Assembly: GCF_014190775.1 (NCBI RefSeq)
Contig: NZ_JACHVP010000001.1
Coordinates: 372,001 to 436,000 of the forward strand
Reading direction: 5' to 3'
Length of the DNA: 64,000 nucleotides
Source of the DNA: Leifsonia aquatica
GTDB lineage: Bacteria; Actinomycetota; Actinomycetes; Actinomycetales; Microbacteriaceae
Position 1 is the stretch's first letter. Each line of letters begins with the position of its first letter. This document shows, piece by piece, positions 50,793-59,603 of the stretch. Position numbers and translations under genes: made by a program. Below the pieces are notes generated by a model. The model searched no databases and was not told where the DNA came from. It saw only the letters and a list, made by a program, of their open reading frames with translations.

Positions 50793-51953
50793 ATGCCCGG
50801 CAGTGCCCTTCCCCCGACGGATCATCCGACGAACCTCCCTGCGGTCAGCAGGCAGGTCGTCTTCCCGGCCCGCGGTGTGATCGAGACGGCCGAGCAGACC
50901 GTCCGAGCTCTCGGCCCGGGCGACCTCCTGCTGCGGGTCGCCCTCGTCGGGGTCTGCGCGACCGACCTGCACCTCCTCGCGGGGCACATCGGCGACCCGT
51001 TCCCGCTCGTGCCCGGGCACGAGTTCGTGGGCGAGGTCGCGGCGATCGGGGAACGCGCCGCCGCCGAACGCGGCCTCGCCGTCGGCGACCACGTCGCGGT
51101 CGAGATGCTGCTTCCGTGCCGCTCCTGCGCGCGCTGCCGGGAGGGCCGCTACAACCTCTGCGAGGCCGACGATCCCGCCAACGGGTTCCCGCACGGCCGC
51201 CAGCTGGGCGTCAACATCCCGCGCACCGTCGCACCGGGGATGTGGGGCGGGTACGCCGAGCACCTGTTCGTCCCGCCCGAGGCCGTCGTGCACCGCCTGC
51301 CCGAGACGATGCCGTGGCAGCGCGCCGTGCTGGTCGAGCCCCTCGCGGTCGCCTGCCGCGCCATCGCCCGCGGCCGGGTCGCGCCGGGGGAGAGCGTCGT
51401 GGTGATCGGCCCGGGACCCGTCGGCATCCTCGCCGCCGCGGCTGCGCGCTCCGCGGGGGCCGGGCGCGTGGTGGTGGTCGGGACGCGCGCGAACCGCCTC
51501 GAGCTCGCCCGCGCGTTCGGCGCCGACGCCGTCGTGAACTCCCGTGAGACCGACGCCGTCGAGGCGGTCCGGGAGGCGCTCGGGGGCACCCTGGCCGACG
51601 TCGTGATCGAGATCGCCGGGGCGACGGCGGCGCAGGAGCAGGCCGTGCGGCTCGTGCGCCGCGGTGGCCGGGTGGTGCTCGCCGGCGCCTGCGGAGCGGA
51701 GGCGCCGGTGACGTTCCGCGCCGACGAGGACTTGCTGACCCGGGAGATCGACGTGCTGCCCTCGTTCCTCTCGGCGGGCGGCTTCGAGCCCGCCATCCGC
51801 CTCCTCGACCGCGGCGACTACGACTACGCGTCCCTGGTGACGCACCGGTTCGGGCTGGACGAGGTGCGCACCGCCTACGACGTGATCGAGAGCAGGGACG
51901 GCGGCGTGCTGAAGGCCGTCATCGATCCCGCTGTGGGGGTGGCGGCGCGATGA
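50793..51953 (+). CDS. Zinc-dependent alcohol/polyol dehydrogenase
   Basis: A 386-residue MDR dehydrogenase. Catalytic zinc ligands are the Cys in GVCATDLHLL and HE in VPGHEFVGE; the structural zinc lobe is CRSCARCREGRYNLC; the NAD-binding loop is GPGPVGILAA. It oxidises an alcohol to a carbonyl using NAD(P). First gene after araC, with GGAGACGGAG before the ATG, and coupled by ATGA to the next SDR gene. Confidence 0.92.
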   Translation: MPGSALPPTDHPTNLPAVSRQVVFPARGVIETAEQTVRALGPGDLLLRVALVGVCATDLHLLAGHIGDPFPLVPGHEFVGEVAAIGERAAAERGLAVGDHVAVEMLLPCRSCARCREGRYNLCEADDPANGFPHGRQLGVNIPRTVAPGMWGGYAEHLFVPPEAVVHRLPETMPWQRAVLVEPLAVACRAIARGRVAPGESVVVIGPGPVGILAAAAARSAGAGRVVVVGTRANRLELARAFGADAVVNSRETDAVEAVREALGGTLADVVIEIAGATAAQEQAVRLVRRGGRVVLAGACGAEAPVTFRADEDLLTREIDVLPSFLSAGGFEPAIRLLDRGDYDYASLVTHRFGLDEVRTAYDVIESRDGGVLKAVIDPAVGVAAR

Positions 51954-52690
51954 CCGGCGCGACGAACGCTCGGGAGCGCTTCGCCGGGCGGGTGGCCGCC
52001 GTCACCGGCACGACCAGCGGGATCGGCCGGGGGATCGCGTCCGCGCTCGCCGCGGAGGGAGCCCTCGTGTTCGGGCTCGACGTGGAGCCGGGCGGGATCG
52101 GCGAGCACATCCCGTGCGACGTCTCCGACTTGGGCAGCGTCGCCCAGGCCGCCGCCGACCTCCTGGCGCTCAGCGGCGGACGGATCGACCATGTCGTCGC
52201 CAACGCGGGCATCCGCGGCTCGGACACGGCGGCCGAGGACCTCTCGATCGGAGAGTTCGACGCCGTGCTCGCCGTGAACCTGCGCGGCGTGTTCCTCACT
52301 CTGCACGCCTTCGCGCCGACGATGCTCGCGGCCGGGAGCGGCAGCATGGTCGCCGTCGCGTCGATGTCGGGCAACCGCGTCGTCAACGTGCCGCAGCGCA
52401 CCGTCGCCTACAACACGGCGAAGGCCGGCGTGACGGCGATGGCGCGCACGCTCGCCGTCGAGTGGGGGCCGCGCGGCGTGCGGGTCAACACGGTGTCTCC
52501 CGGCTATGTCGCCACGCCCCTGCTCGCCGCCGACTCCGCCCTGCACGACCAGTGGCTCCCGAACACGGTCCCCGGGCGGTTCGCGACCGTCGACGAGATC
52601 GCCGCGGGCACGCTCTACCTGCTCTCCGACGACGCCGGCTACTGCCACGGCACCGACCTGCTCATCGACGGCGGCTACTCGCTGCGCTGA
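51950..52690 (+). CDS. SDR oxidoreductase
   Basis: A 246-residue classical SDR: TGTTSGIG (19-26), NAG (85-87), Ser near 138-140 and Y154-N-T-A-K158, ending DLLIDGGYSLR. It interconverts an alcohol and ketone. It overlaps the zinc dehydrogenase gene, so the two likely act on successive hydroxyls of one substrate. Confidence 0.9.
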   Translation: MTGATNARERFAGRVAAVTGTTSGIGRGIASALAAEGALVFGLDVEPGGIGEHIPCDVSDLGSVAQAAADLLALSGGRIDHVVANAGIRGSDTAAEDLSIGEFDAVLAVNLRGVFLTLHAFAPTMLAAGSGSMVAVASMSGNRVVNVPQRTVAYNTAKAGVTAMARTLAVEWGPRGVRVNTVSPGYVATPLLAADSALHDQWLPNTVPGRFATVDEIAAGTLYLLSDDAGYCHGTDLLIDGGYSLR

Positions 52691-52726
52691 GACGACCACC
52701 CCAGCCGCATCCACGAAAGGAACACC

Positions 52727-53545
52727 ATGACCGACACGACCACCGACGACCTCCACGACCCCGCCACCGACGAGTGGCGCACCTACGACGAGTTCGCCGC
52801 CGGCATCGACACCTACCGGCTGCCGAACACCGACCTGACCGGGACCTCCCTGGTGCTCACCCTCGACGACGGCTCGACGCTGTCGCTGGCGTTCGAGGCC
52901 GACGCCGTGGTCTGGTCGGCGAGCGCCGCTCTCGGCGTCGGCGCGACGGAGGGCCGCGACCCGTACGACGCGGTGGCGGCCCGCGACGACGTCGTCTTCG
53001 TGAACCTCCCGCTGGCCAGCGTGGAGCGCGAGGCGATCACGGTCGTCTACTCCACCTCCAGCCACCGTGCGCTCGTCGCGCACTCCGTCATCGGCGAAGA
53101 GGAGGTGGAGGGCACCCCGCGGGTACGCCAGACCTTCCACGCCGCGGTCACCGACGGCGGCGACCCGACCGGGGAGGCGCCCGCCCCCTCCCGCGACCTG
53201 ATCGGCAAGCGCAATGTCTACCGCTACAGCCCGCACCACCTCTACGAGCACGTCTACGTCTCGTCGCAGAGGTACGCCTGGCAGTGCCTGGAGGGCGTGC
53301 AGCGCGGCCACGGCGACATGGACCTCTCGACGGTGTGGAAGTTCGCCGACGGCCTCTACCTGTTCTGCTTCCGCGAGTTCCGCATCGCGGTCGCCAGCGT
53401 CTGGCTGCACGACCTCGGCTACGACCTGCGCACGACCGGGATCTTCCTCGGCCTGAACGGGGCGGGGGAGTCGGAGCACTCCCGCGCCGGCGGCCACATC
53501 TACCCGCTCGGCTCGGTGTCGTACCCCGACGCCCAGCCGGTCTGA
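52727..53545 (+). CDS. MoaF-like protein
   Basis: A 272-residue MoaF-type protein built from two similar beta-barrel-like halves (TDLTGTSLVLTLDDGSTLSL in the first; FADGLYLFCFREFRIAV in the second). Despite the name, no molybdenum-cofactor gene is nearby, and many members occur in catabolic clusters. It has lipocalin-like looks and could bind or isomerise the pathway substrate. Function unknown. Confidence 0.8.
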   Translation: MTDTTTDDLHDPATDEWRTYDEFAAGIDTYRLPNTDLTGTSLVLTLDDGSTLSLAFEADAVVWSASAALGVGATEGRDPYDAVAARDDVVFVNLPLASVEREAITVVYSTSSHRALVAHSVIGEEEVEGTPRVRQTFHAAVTDGGDPTGEAPAPSRDLIGKRNVYRYSPHHLYEHVYVSSQRYAWQCLEGVQRGHGDMDLSTVWKFADGLYLFCFREFRIAVASVWLHDLGYDLRTTGIFLGLNGAGESEHSRAGGHIYPLGSVSYPDAQPV

Positions 53546-53578
53546 CCTCCACCGCCCGCACCGAACCGGAAGACGACC

Positions 53579-53968
53579 ATGACCTCCAACCGCGACATCA
53601 TCGCCGCCCACTACGCCGCCAGCGACCGCGGCGACATCGAGGGGATGCTGGCGCCCCTCGCGCCCGACGCCCGCTGGACCGAGATGGCCGGGTTCCCGTA
53701 CGCGGGCACCTACATCGGCCCCGAGGAGGTCGCCGCCGGCGTCTTCGCGCGCATCGCGGCCGAGTGGGACGGATACACGGCCGCGATCACCGAGCTCGTC
53801 GACGGCGGCGACACCATCGTGGGCCTCGGCACGTACAGCGGCACCCACCGCGAGACCGGCCGACACTTCGAGGCCCGGGTCGCCCACGTCTGGCGTCTCG
53901 CCGACGGCCGCGTCGTCGCGTTCGAGCAGTTCACCGACACCGCGAAGGTCCGCGACGCCCTCTCGTGA
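53579..53968 (+). CDS. SnoaL-like (NTF2-fold) protein
   Basis: A 129-residue cone-shaped NTF2-fold protein (IIAAHYAASDRGDIEGMLAPL, RWTEMAGFPYAGTYIG, HVWRLADGRVVAFEQFTD). Members are cyclases, isomerases or ligand-binding proteins for small hydrophobic compounds. Position suggests a step in the same pathway as the dehydrogenases. Confidence 0.85.
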   Translation: MTSNRDIIAAHYAASDRGDIEGMLAPLAPDARWTEMAGFPYAGTYIGPEEVAAGVFARIAAEWDGYTAAITELVDGGDTIVGLGTYSGTHRETGRHFEARVAHVWRLADGRVVAFEQFTDTAKVRDALS

Positions 53969-54132
53969 GCGCCGGTCTCGCCCGAGCGGAGCCTGGGCGA
54001 GCACCCGGGCGAGCACTGACGGGCAAGAAGGATGCGGCGACAGGCAACCGGCCGGGTATCGCCCGGCCATAGGTTCACACCGAGATGCCACGACGAAGTG
54101 GTCGTGGCGCAACCCGAGAGGCAGGGAAGCGC
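53969..54132 (+). promoter_or_regulatory. Structured leader before Liv-type transporter
   Basis: A 164-bp gap with several hairpins: GGCCGGG/CCCGGCC (54050-54056, 54062-54068), extended by AACC/GGTT after a bulge; GCCACGAC/GTCGTGGC (54087-54094, 54101-54108, 6-base loop); and a direct repeat GGGCGAGCAC near 53995-54017. I do not recognise a known riboswitch. It may regulate the transporter operon. Confidence 0.5.
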
Positions 54133-55320
54133 ATGAGGAAACACGTGTTCTACGCAGCAGCGGCGCTCGCGGCATCCGCAGCACTGGTACTGAGCGGCTG
54201 CAGCGGCGGCGGGAGCGGCGACGGCTCGTCCCCGATCGTGGTCGGCTCCGTCAACACCAAGAGCGGGGCGGCGACGTTTCCGGAGGCGGCGCAGGCCGCC
54301 GCGGCCGTCTTCGCCGCCCAGAACGCCAAGGGCGGCATCAACGGCCACAAGATCGACTACAAGTCGCTCGACGACAAGGGCGACCCCGCCACGGCCTCCG
54401 CCAACGCCCGCGAGATCGTCGGCAGCGATGAGGCGGTCGCGATGGTCGGCTCGGCGAGCCTGATCGAGTGCGAGATCAACGCCAAGTACTACGAGCAGCA
54501 GAAGATCCTCTCCATCCCGGGCGTCGGGGTGGACACCGGCTGCTTCGACAGCCCCAACATCTCGCCGGCCAACGTCGGGCCGTTCAACGACATGACCCTC
54601 ACCCTGTACTGGGGCTCGGAGGTCGCCAAGCTCGACAACATCTGCGTCCTCCTCGAGATCGCCGGCAGCACGCGTCCCGCCTACCAGAAGGCGATCGACA
54701 AGTGGACGGAGATCACCGGCAAGAAGCCGCTCTACATCGACGACACCGTCCCGTACGGCGCCAGCGACTACACGCCGTACATCGTCAAGGCGAAGGACGC
54801 GGGCTGCAAGGCCCTCGCGATCAACCCGGTCGAGCCGGACGCGATCGCGCAGGTCAAGGCGGCGAACGCGCAGGGCTGGAACGACGTCAGCTGGCTGTAC
54901 CTGACCAGCGTCTACAGCGACAACTTCGCCAAGGCGGTCAGCGACGCCGGCGCCGGCATCTACGTGCCGGCCGAGTTCTACCCGTTCACGGACGCGTCCA
55001 GCGACATCAACAAGGACTGGCGCGACCTGATGACGAAGAACGACATCCCGCTGACGTCGTTCTCGCAGGGCGGCTATCTGGCGGCGAAGTACTTCATCCA
55101 GGTCGCCGAGGGCATCAAGGGCGACATCACCCGCGAGTCGGTGACCAAGGCGCTGCACGACATGAGCGCGATCACCAACCCGATGGTCGGCACGCCGTAC
55201 ACGTTCGGCACGGCCAAGGCCCATGACGGCAACACCGCCGGCTGGCCGATCAAGCTCGTCACCGGGAAGAACGCCTGGGAGCTGAACGGCGACGACTGGA
55301 TCACCATCCCCAAGAAGTGA
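54133..55320 (+). CDS. Branched-chain-type ABC substrate-binding lipoprotein
   Basis: A 395-residue lipoprotein (lipobox LSGC) of the LivJ/Leu-binding type I fold: IVVGSVNTKSGAATFPEAAQ, AQNAKGGINGHKI, VPAEFYPFTDASSDINKDW. Such proteins carry amino acids but also aromatic acids, amides and other small organics. The ATG with GGGAAG upstream was chosen. Its ligand is presumably the substrate of the surrounding oxidoreductases. Confidence 0.9.
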   Translation: MRKHVFYAAAALAASAALVLSGCSGGGSGDGSSPIVVGSVNTKSGAATFPEAAQAAAAVFAAQNAKGGINGHKIDYKSLDDKGDPATASANAREIVGSDEAVAMVGSASLIECEINAKYYEQQKILSIPGVGVDTGCFDSPNISPANVGPFNDMTLTLYWGSEVAKLDNICVLLEIAGSTRPAYQKAIDKWTEITGKKPLYIDDTVPYGASDYTPYIVKAKDAGCKALAINPVEPDAIAQVKAANAQGWNDVSWLYLTSVYSDNFAKAVSDAGAGIYVPAEFYPFTDASSDINKDWRDLMTKNDIPLTSFSQGGYLAAKYFIQVAEGIKGDITRESVTKALHDMSAITNPMVGTPYTFGTAKAHDGNTAGWPIKLVTGKNAWELNGDDWITIPKK

Positions 55321-55325
55321 CCGTC

Positions 55326-55354
55326 GTGGGGCCCGCCGACCGGGCGGGCCCCAC
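55326..55354 (+). terminator. Hairpin after Liv-type binding-protein gene
   Basis: Perfect 12-bp arms GTGGGGCCCGCC and GGCGGGCCCCAC with a 5-base loop, six bases after the stop and no T-run. As after the family 1 binding-protein gene, it probably favours binding-protein expression over permeases. Confidence 0.72.
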
Positions 55355-55401
55355 CCCGGCTTCGCCATCACCTCCTCGCCCCCGACCCGAAAGGAGCCCC
55401 G

Positions 55402-56262
55402 ATGCTGCAGGGCGCCCTCGCCGGCCTCGCCGCCGGCGGACTGTACGCCGTGCTCGCGGTGTGCCTCACCCTCATGGCGCGCCTGGTGCGCGTCGTGAAC
55501 TTCTCGCAGGCCGCGACCGGCATGTTCGGCGGGTTCGTCGCCGTGTGGCTGGTCAGCCACGCCGGCTGGCCGATCTGGCTCGGCTCGCTGGTCGGCGTCC
55601 TGATCGGCGGAGCACTGAGCGCCCTGATCGGCCTCATCATCGCCACCTGGCTGCCGGAGGCCGACATCACGACGCGCTCGGCCGTCACGGTCGGGCCGCT
55701 GCTGATGCTGATCTCGCTGTCGTTCATCCTGTTCGGCAACAAGCCGCAGCCGTTCAGCCCGATCCTCTCCGGGCCGGCCTTCTCGATCGGCGGGGTGGTG
55801 GTGAGCCAGGTCACGGTCGTGACCGTGGCGCTCGCGATCGTCGTCGCGGTCGCCTGCCGGATCGTGCTGGTACGCACCTCCATCGGCACCAAGCTGCGGG
55901 CGCTCAGCGAGCGGCCGACGACGGCCGAGCTGATCGGCATCCCGGCCCGGCCCCTGAGCGTCGCCGTGTGGGCGGTCACCGGGCTGATCTCGGCCCTGGT
56001 CATCATCATCGTGGCGCCGTCGCAGTCGAACGACGCGACGAGCCTGTCGATGCTCATCGTCCCCGCCTCCGCGGCCGCGCTGCTCGGCGGGTTCCGTCGG
56101 CTGGACCTCGCGGTCGTCGGCGGCCTCGTGCTCGGGCTGCTGAGCGGCCTGGTCGCGCAGATCGACGCGGTGTCGTTCATCCGCAACTTCCTGCCGTTCC
56201 TGTTCATCGTCGGATTCCTGCTGTGGATGCAGCGCAAGGAGGTGTGGGATGCGGCGCGTTAG
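55402..56262 (+). CDS. livH: Branched-chain-type ABC permease LivH
   Basis: A 286-residue LivH-type permease with about eight helices (GLAAGGLYAVLAVCLTLMARL, VVNFSQAATGMFGGF, RALSERPTTAELIGI, ALLGGFRRLDLAVVGGL). AAAGGAGC precedes the ATG. It overlaps the next gene by 14 bp. Confidence 0.92.
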   Translation: MLQGALAGLAAGGLYAVLAVCLTLMARLVRVVNFSQAATGMFGGFVAVWLVSHAGWPIWLGSLVGVLIGGALSALIGLIIATWLPEADITTRSAVTVGPLLMLISLSFILFGNKPQPFSPILSGPAFSIGGVVVSQVTVVTVALAIVVAVACRIVLVRTSIGTKLRALSERPTTAELIGIPARPLSVAVWAVTGLISALVIIIVAPSQSNDATSLSMLIVPASAAALLGGFRRLDLAVVGGLVLGLLSGLVAQIDAVSFIRNFLPFLFIVGFLLWMQRKEVWDAAR

Positions 56263-58003
56263 CGGCATTCCGGCAGCGCGGATCGCCCTGCCGTTCATCG
56301 TCGGAGCCGTCGGCCTCGTCGCCGGCTACCTGCTGAGCGTCGGGCTCTCCGGCTACTTCGTCTTCCTCGCGGTGAGCGCCGTGGTCGCGGCCATCGCGAT
56401 CCTCGGTCTCGGCATCGTGACCGGCAGCGCCGGGATGATCGCCCTCTGCCAGCTGACGTTCGCCGCCGTCGGCGCGTGGATCGTCTCGCTGCTGAACACG
56501 CTGGAGGCGCCGGGCGGGTTCATCGTCTGGCTGATCCTCGGCGGTCTCGCCGCCGGCGTCGTCGGCGTGCTGGTCGGCCTCCCCGCCCTCCGTCTCCGCG
56601 GCGTCAACCTGGCGGTGGTCACCCTGGGGTTCGCGGCCGCCGCCGACGTGACTCTGGTGCAGATCCAGTTCCCGGGGTCGACCGACGGCATCTCGGTGCT
56701 GCGGCCGGACGCGTTCAGCGACGACCGCTCCTACTTCTTCTTCAGCGTGGTCGTCCTCGTGATCTGCGGCATCGCCGTCTACTTCCTGCAGAACGGGCGG
56801 TGGGGCTCCAGTTGGAAGTCGGTCGCCTTCTCCGAGCGTGGCACCGCATCCGTCGGCGCGAGCGTGCGCGGCGCCAAGCTCACGGCCTTCGCCGTCAGCG
56901 CCACGCTCGGCGGCATCAGCGGCGGCCTCATCGCCGGCCAGGTGGGGCTGCCGTTCGCGAGCAGCTTCACGCCCATCCAATCGCTCGCCCTGTACGTGCT
57001 CGCGATCATGTCGGGCGCGTACCTGATCGACATGGTGATCTTCGGCGGCATCGTCTGGATCGCGGTGCCCGAGCTGCTCAAGCGCTGGGGCATCCCGCAG
57101 GACTGGGGTTTCGTGATCTTCGGCGTGCTCGGGGTGCAGGCGCTGACCAGCGGCTCGAACCTCGGCCAGGGGATCCGCAACGCGTGGTGGAAGCGGCAGG
57201 CCGCCAGACGGCCGGTCGTCGCTGCGGCCGCCGCCGTCGAGCCCGCCCCGGAGACGGCCGTCACTCCGCCCATCGCCGCGCCCCCGTCGTCAGGAGCGCC
57301 GGTGCTGGTGGTCGAGGACCTCGGCGTCGCCTTCGGCCAGGTGAAGGCCCTGAACGGCGTGAGCCTGGAGGTGCGCGAGAACAGCATCATGGGGCTCATC
57401 GGCCCGAACGGCGCGGGCAAGTCGACCTTCGTCGACGCGGTCACCGGCTTCCTCCCGCAGCACACCGGCACGGTCAGCCTCGACGGGCGCGACCTCGGCG
57501 GCCTGTCGGCGAGCAAGCGTGCCCGGCTGGGTCTGCGGCGCACCTTCCAGCAGGACCGCGTGCCGCCGACGCTGACGGTAGAGGCCTACGTGCGGTTCGT
57601 CGCGCGCCGCCGACTCAGCGCGGCCGAGATCGAGGAGACCCTCGCCTTCTTCGGCTGCCCCGCCTCCCGCACCCGGCTGCAGAGCGTCGACGTCGGCACC
57701 CGGCGGCTCGTGGAGGTCGCGGCCAACGTGCTCGCGCAGCCCCGCATCCTGGTGCTCGACGAGCCGGCCGCCGGCCTCTCGCACGAGGAGCACGTCGAGC
57801 TCGGCGAGCGCCTGCTGCAGGCGCCCGCCCGGTTCGGGATGTCGATCGTGCTGATCGAGCACGACCTCGACCTCGTGCGGTCGGTGTGCTCGAGCCTCAC
57901 CGTGCTCGACTTCGGCGAGGTGCTCGCCAGCGGACCGCAGGCGGAGGTGCTCGCCGACCCCGCCGTCATGAAGGCGTACATGGGTGAAACGGAGATGCTG
58001 TGA
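56249..58003 (+). CDS. LivM permease fused to LivG ATPase
   Basis: A 584-residue fusion. Residues 1-310 are a LivM permease (GIVTGSAGMIALCQLTFAAVG, VGLPALRLRGVNLAVVTLGF), an Ala/Pro linker follows (about 315-348), and 350-584 a LivG ATPase with Walker A GPNGAGKST and Walker B VLDEPAAGLS. The signature segment reads DVGTRRLVEVA instead of the usual GQ-type motif, a notable departure. AAGGAGG precedes the ATG. It gives the transporter a tethered ATPase. Confidence 0.9.
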   Translation: MRRVSGIPAARIALPFIVGAVGLVAGYLLSVGLSGYFVFLAVSAVVAAIAILGLGIVTGSAGMIALCQLTFAAVGAWIVSLLNTLEAPGGFIVWLILGGLAAGVVGVLVGLPALRLRGVNLAVVTLGFAAAADVTLVQIQFPGSTDGISVLRPDAFSDDRSYFFFSVVVLVICGIAVYFLQNGRWGSSWKSVAFSERGTASVGASVRGAKLTAFAVSATLGGISGGLIAGQVGLPFASSFTPIQSLALYVLAIMSGAYLIDMVIFGGIVWIAVPELLKRWGIPQDWGFVIFGVLGVQALTSGSNLGQGIRNAWWKRQAARRPVVAAAAAVEPAPETAVTPPIAAPPSSGAPVLVVEDLGVAFGQVKALNGVSLEVRENSIMGLIGPNGAGKSTFVDAVTGFLPQHTGTVSLDGRDLGGLSASKRARLGLRRTFQQDRVPPTLTVEAYVRFVARRRLSAAEIEETLAFFGCPASRTRLQSVDVGTRRLVEVAANVLAQPRILVLDEPAAGLSHEEHVELGERLLQAPARFGMSIVLIEHDLDLVRSVCSSLTVLDFGEVLASGPQAEVLADPAVMKAYMGETEML

Positions 58004-58692
58004 ACGCGCTCGTCCTGGATTCCGTCGCGGTCAGCCGCGGAGCGGGCCCCGTCATCAGCGGTGTCAGCCTGCGCGTCGAGCCGGGCCGCATCACGGCGCT
58101 CGTCGGCCCGAACGGCGCGGGCAAGACCAGTCTGCTCGAGTCGATCTCCGGCGTCGTCGCGCCCAGTGCCGGCACGATCAGCGTCGACGGCGAGTCGATC
58201 GCGAAGCTCTCCCGCGTGCAGCGCGCCCGTCGTGGCATCGTGCACATCGAGCAGGGGCGGGCGATCTTCCCGTCGCTGACCGTGCAGGAGAACATCCGGC
58301 TCACCGCGGGCTCGCAGGAGGGGGTGGATGAGGCGCTCGCGCAGTTCCCGGAGCTCGAGAAGCTTCGCACCAGCGCCTCCGGCCTGCTGTCGGGCGGCGA
58401 GCAGCAGATGGTCGTGCTCGCGCGCGCTTTCGCCTCCAAGCCGCGCTTCCTGCTGATCGACGAGATGTCGCTCGGCCTGGCGCCGGTGGTGTTCATGCGC
58501 CTGCTGCCGATGATCCGGCAGTTCAGCGAGTCGGGGGTCGGGGTGCTGCTCGTCGAGCAGTTCACCCACCTGGCGCTCGGCGTCGCCTCGGACGCGCTGG
58601 TCGTCGCCGGCGGACGCGTGACCTTCGAGGGGGAGGCGTCGGCGCTCCAGGCGTCGCCCGAGGTGCTGCACCGCGCGTACCTCGGCGGCTGA
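58000..58692 (+). CDS. livF: Branched-chain-type ABC ATPase LivF
   Basis: A 230-residue ATPase with Walker A GPNGAGKTS, a normal LSGGEQQ signature and Walker B LIDEMSLGLAP, typical of LivF. It partners the LivG half of the upstream fusion. GTG start overlapping the previous stop (GTGA). Confidence 0.92.
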   Translation: MNALVLDSVAVSRGAGPVISGVSLRVEPGRITALVGPNGAGKTSLLESISGVVAPSAGTISVDGESIAKLSRVQRARRGIVHIEQGRAIFPSLTVQENIRLTAGSQEGVDEALAQFPELEKLRTSASGLLSGGEQQMVVLARAFASKPRFLLIDEMSLGLAPVVFMRLLPMIRQFSESGVGVLLVEQFTHLALGVASDALVVAGGRVTFEGEASALQASPEVLHRAYLGG

Positions 58693-58726
58693 CCGGGCGA
58701 CGGCTCCCAGGCCCGGGCCCGACGTT

Positions 58727-59518
58727 TCAGGCGCGGAGGAAGTCGCGGATCGACCCGATGAACCGGGCCGGATCCTCCACGTTGACGAGGTGACCCGATT
58801 CGGCGAAGACCTCCAGGCGCGCGCCGGCGATGCCGTCCCGGAGCGCGAGCGCGTCCGCCGCCGGCACGAGCGCATCCCGAGCTCCGGACACCACGAGCGT
58901 CGGGGCGGAGATGCGCGAGAGCTCCTCGGTGACGTCGAAGTTCCGCTGCGCCCGGTACAGCGCGCGCCAGTCCTCCATCGACTGGTCGTCGGCCGCGCCC
59001 TCGGGCAGCTCGAAGAAGGCGCGGTTCGCTGGATCCTGCACGAACGCGGGCGAGAACAGCCAGGGGCAGATGAGCTCGAACATCTGCGTCGCCGTTGCGC
59101 CGTTCTCGTAGACGTCGAGGACCGCGTCGAGGAAGAGACGGGCCTGGTGGCCCATGGTCGCGTAGGTCGACGCCAGGACGAGACGGTTCAGACGACCCGG
59201 GTGCCGGAGAGCGAGCGCCTGAGCGACGAGCCCTCCCATCGAGAAGCCGACGACATGCGCGCGGGCGACGCCGGCATCGTCGAGCACCGCGACGACGTCG
59301 TCGGCGAGGTCGGAGATCTCGTGACCGCCGGCGGACGAGGGAGTCGCGCCGGACCCGCGGAGGTCGAGGGCGATCACGTCGAAGTCCCGCTCGAGAGCAG
59401 GGAGCTCGGCGTCCCAGAACCCGATGTCGCCACCGAGTCCGTGCAGGAGGACGACGCTGTCGCCCGCGCCGCCTCGGCGCCAGTTCACCCGCGTGGCTCC
59501 CACGTCCGTCGTCGGCAC
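58727..59518 (-). CDS. Alpha/beta hydrolase (3-oxoadipate enol-lactonase-like)
   Basis: A 263-residue hydrolase: oxyanion segment LLHGLGGDIGFWD, nucleophile Ser in VVGFSMGGLVAQ, acid Asp in SGARDALVP and His in ESGHLVNVE. It resembles enol-lactone and ester hydrolases used in catabolism. Last gene of the leftward set and convergent with the transporter operon. Substrate unknown. Confidence 0.88.
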   Translation of the reverse strand: MPTTDVGATRVNWRRGGAGDSVVLLHGLGGDIGFWDAELPALERDFDVIALDLRGSGATPSSAGGHEISDLADDVVAVLDDAGVARAHVVGFSMGGLVAQALALRHPGRLNRLVLASTYATMGHQARLFLDAVLDVYENGATATQMFELICPWLFSPAFVQDPANRAFFELPEGAADDQSMEDWRALYRAQRNFDVTEELSRISAPTLVVSGARDALVPAADALALRDGIAGARLEVFAESGHLVNVEDPARFIGSIRDFLRA

Positions 59519-59603
59519 CCGTCGTCTCCCTGCCTTGCCGGGGCGATCAGACTGCGCTCCCGTCGTGTCCCACAGATCGTATCTCCCGGGACGCGGACGC
59601 CGC

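Noticed and set aside
52727..53545. Molybdenum cofactor biosynthesis
   Set aside because: MoaF-like similarity only; no other cofactor genes are nearby and the context is catabolic.
53969..54132. Assignment of the leader to a known riboswitch class
   Set aside because: I could not match conserved loops of SAM, cobalamin, glutamine, guanidine or c-di-AMP classes; it is reported only as structured leader.
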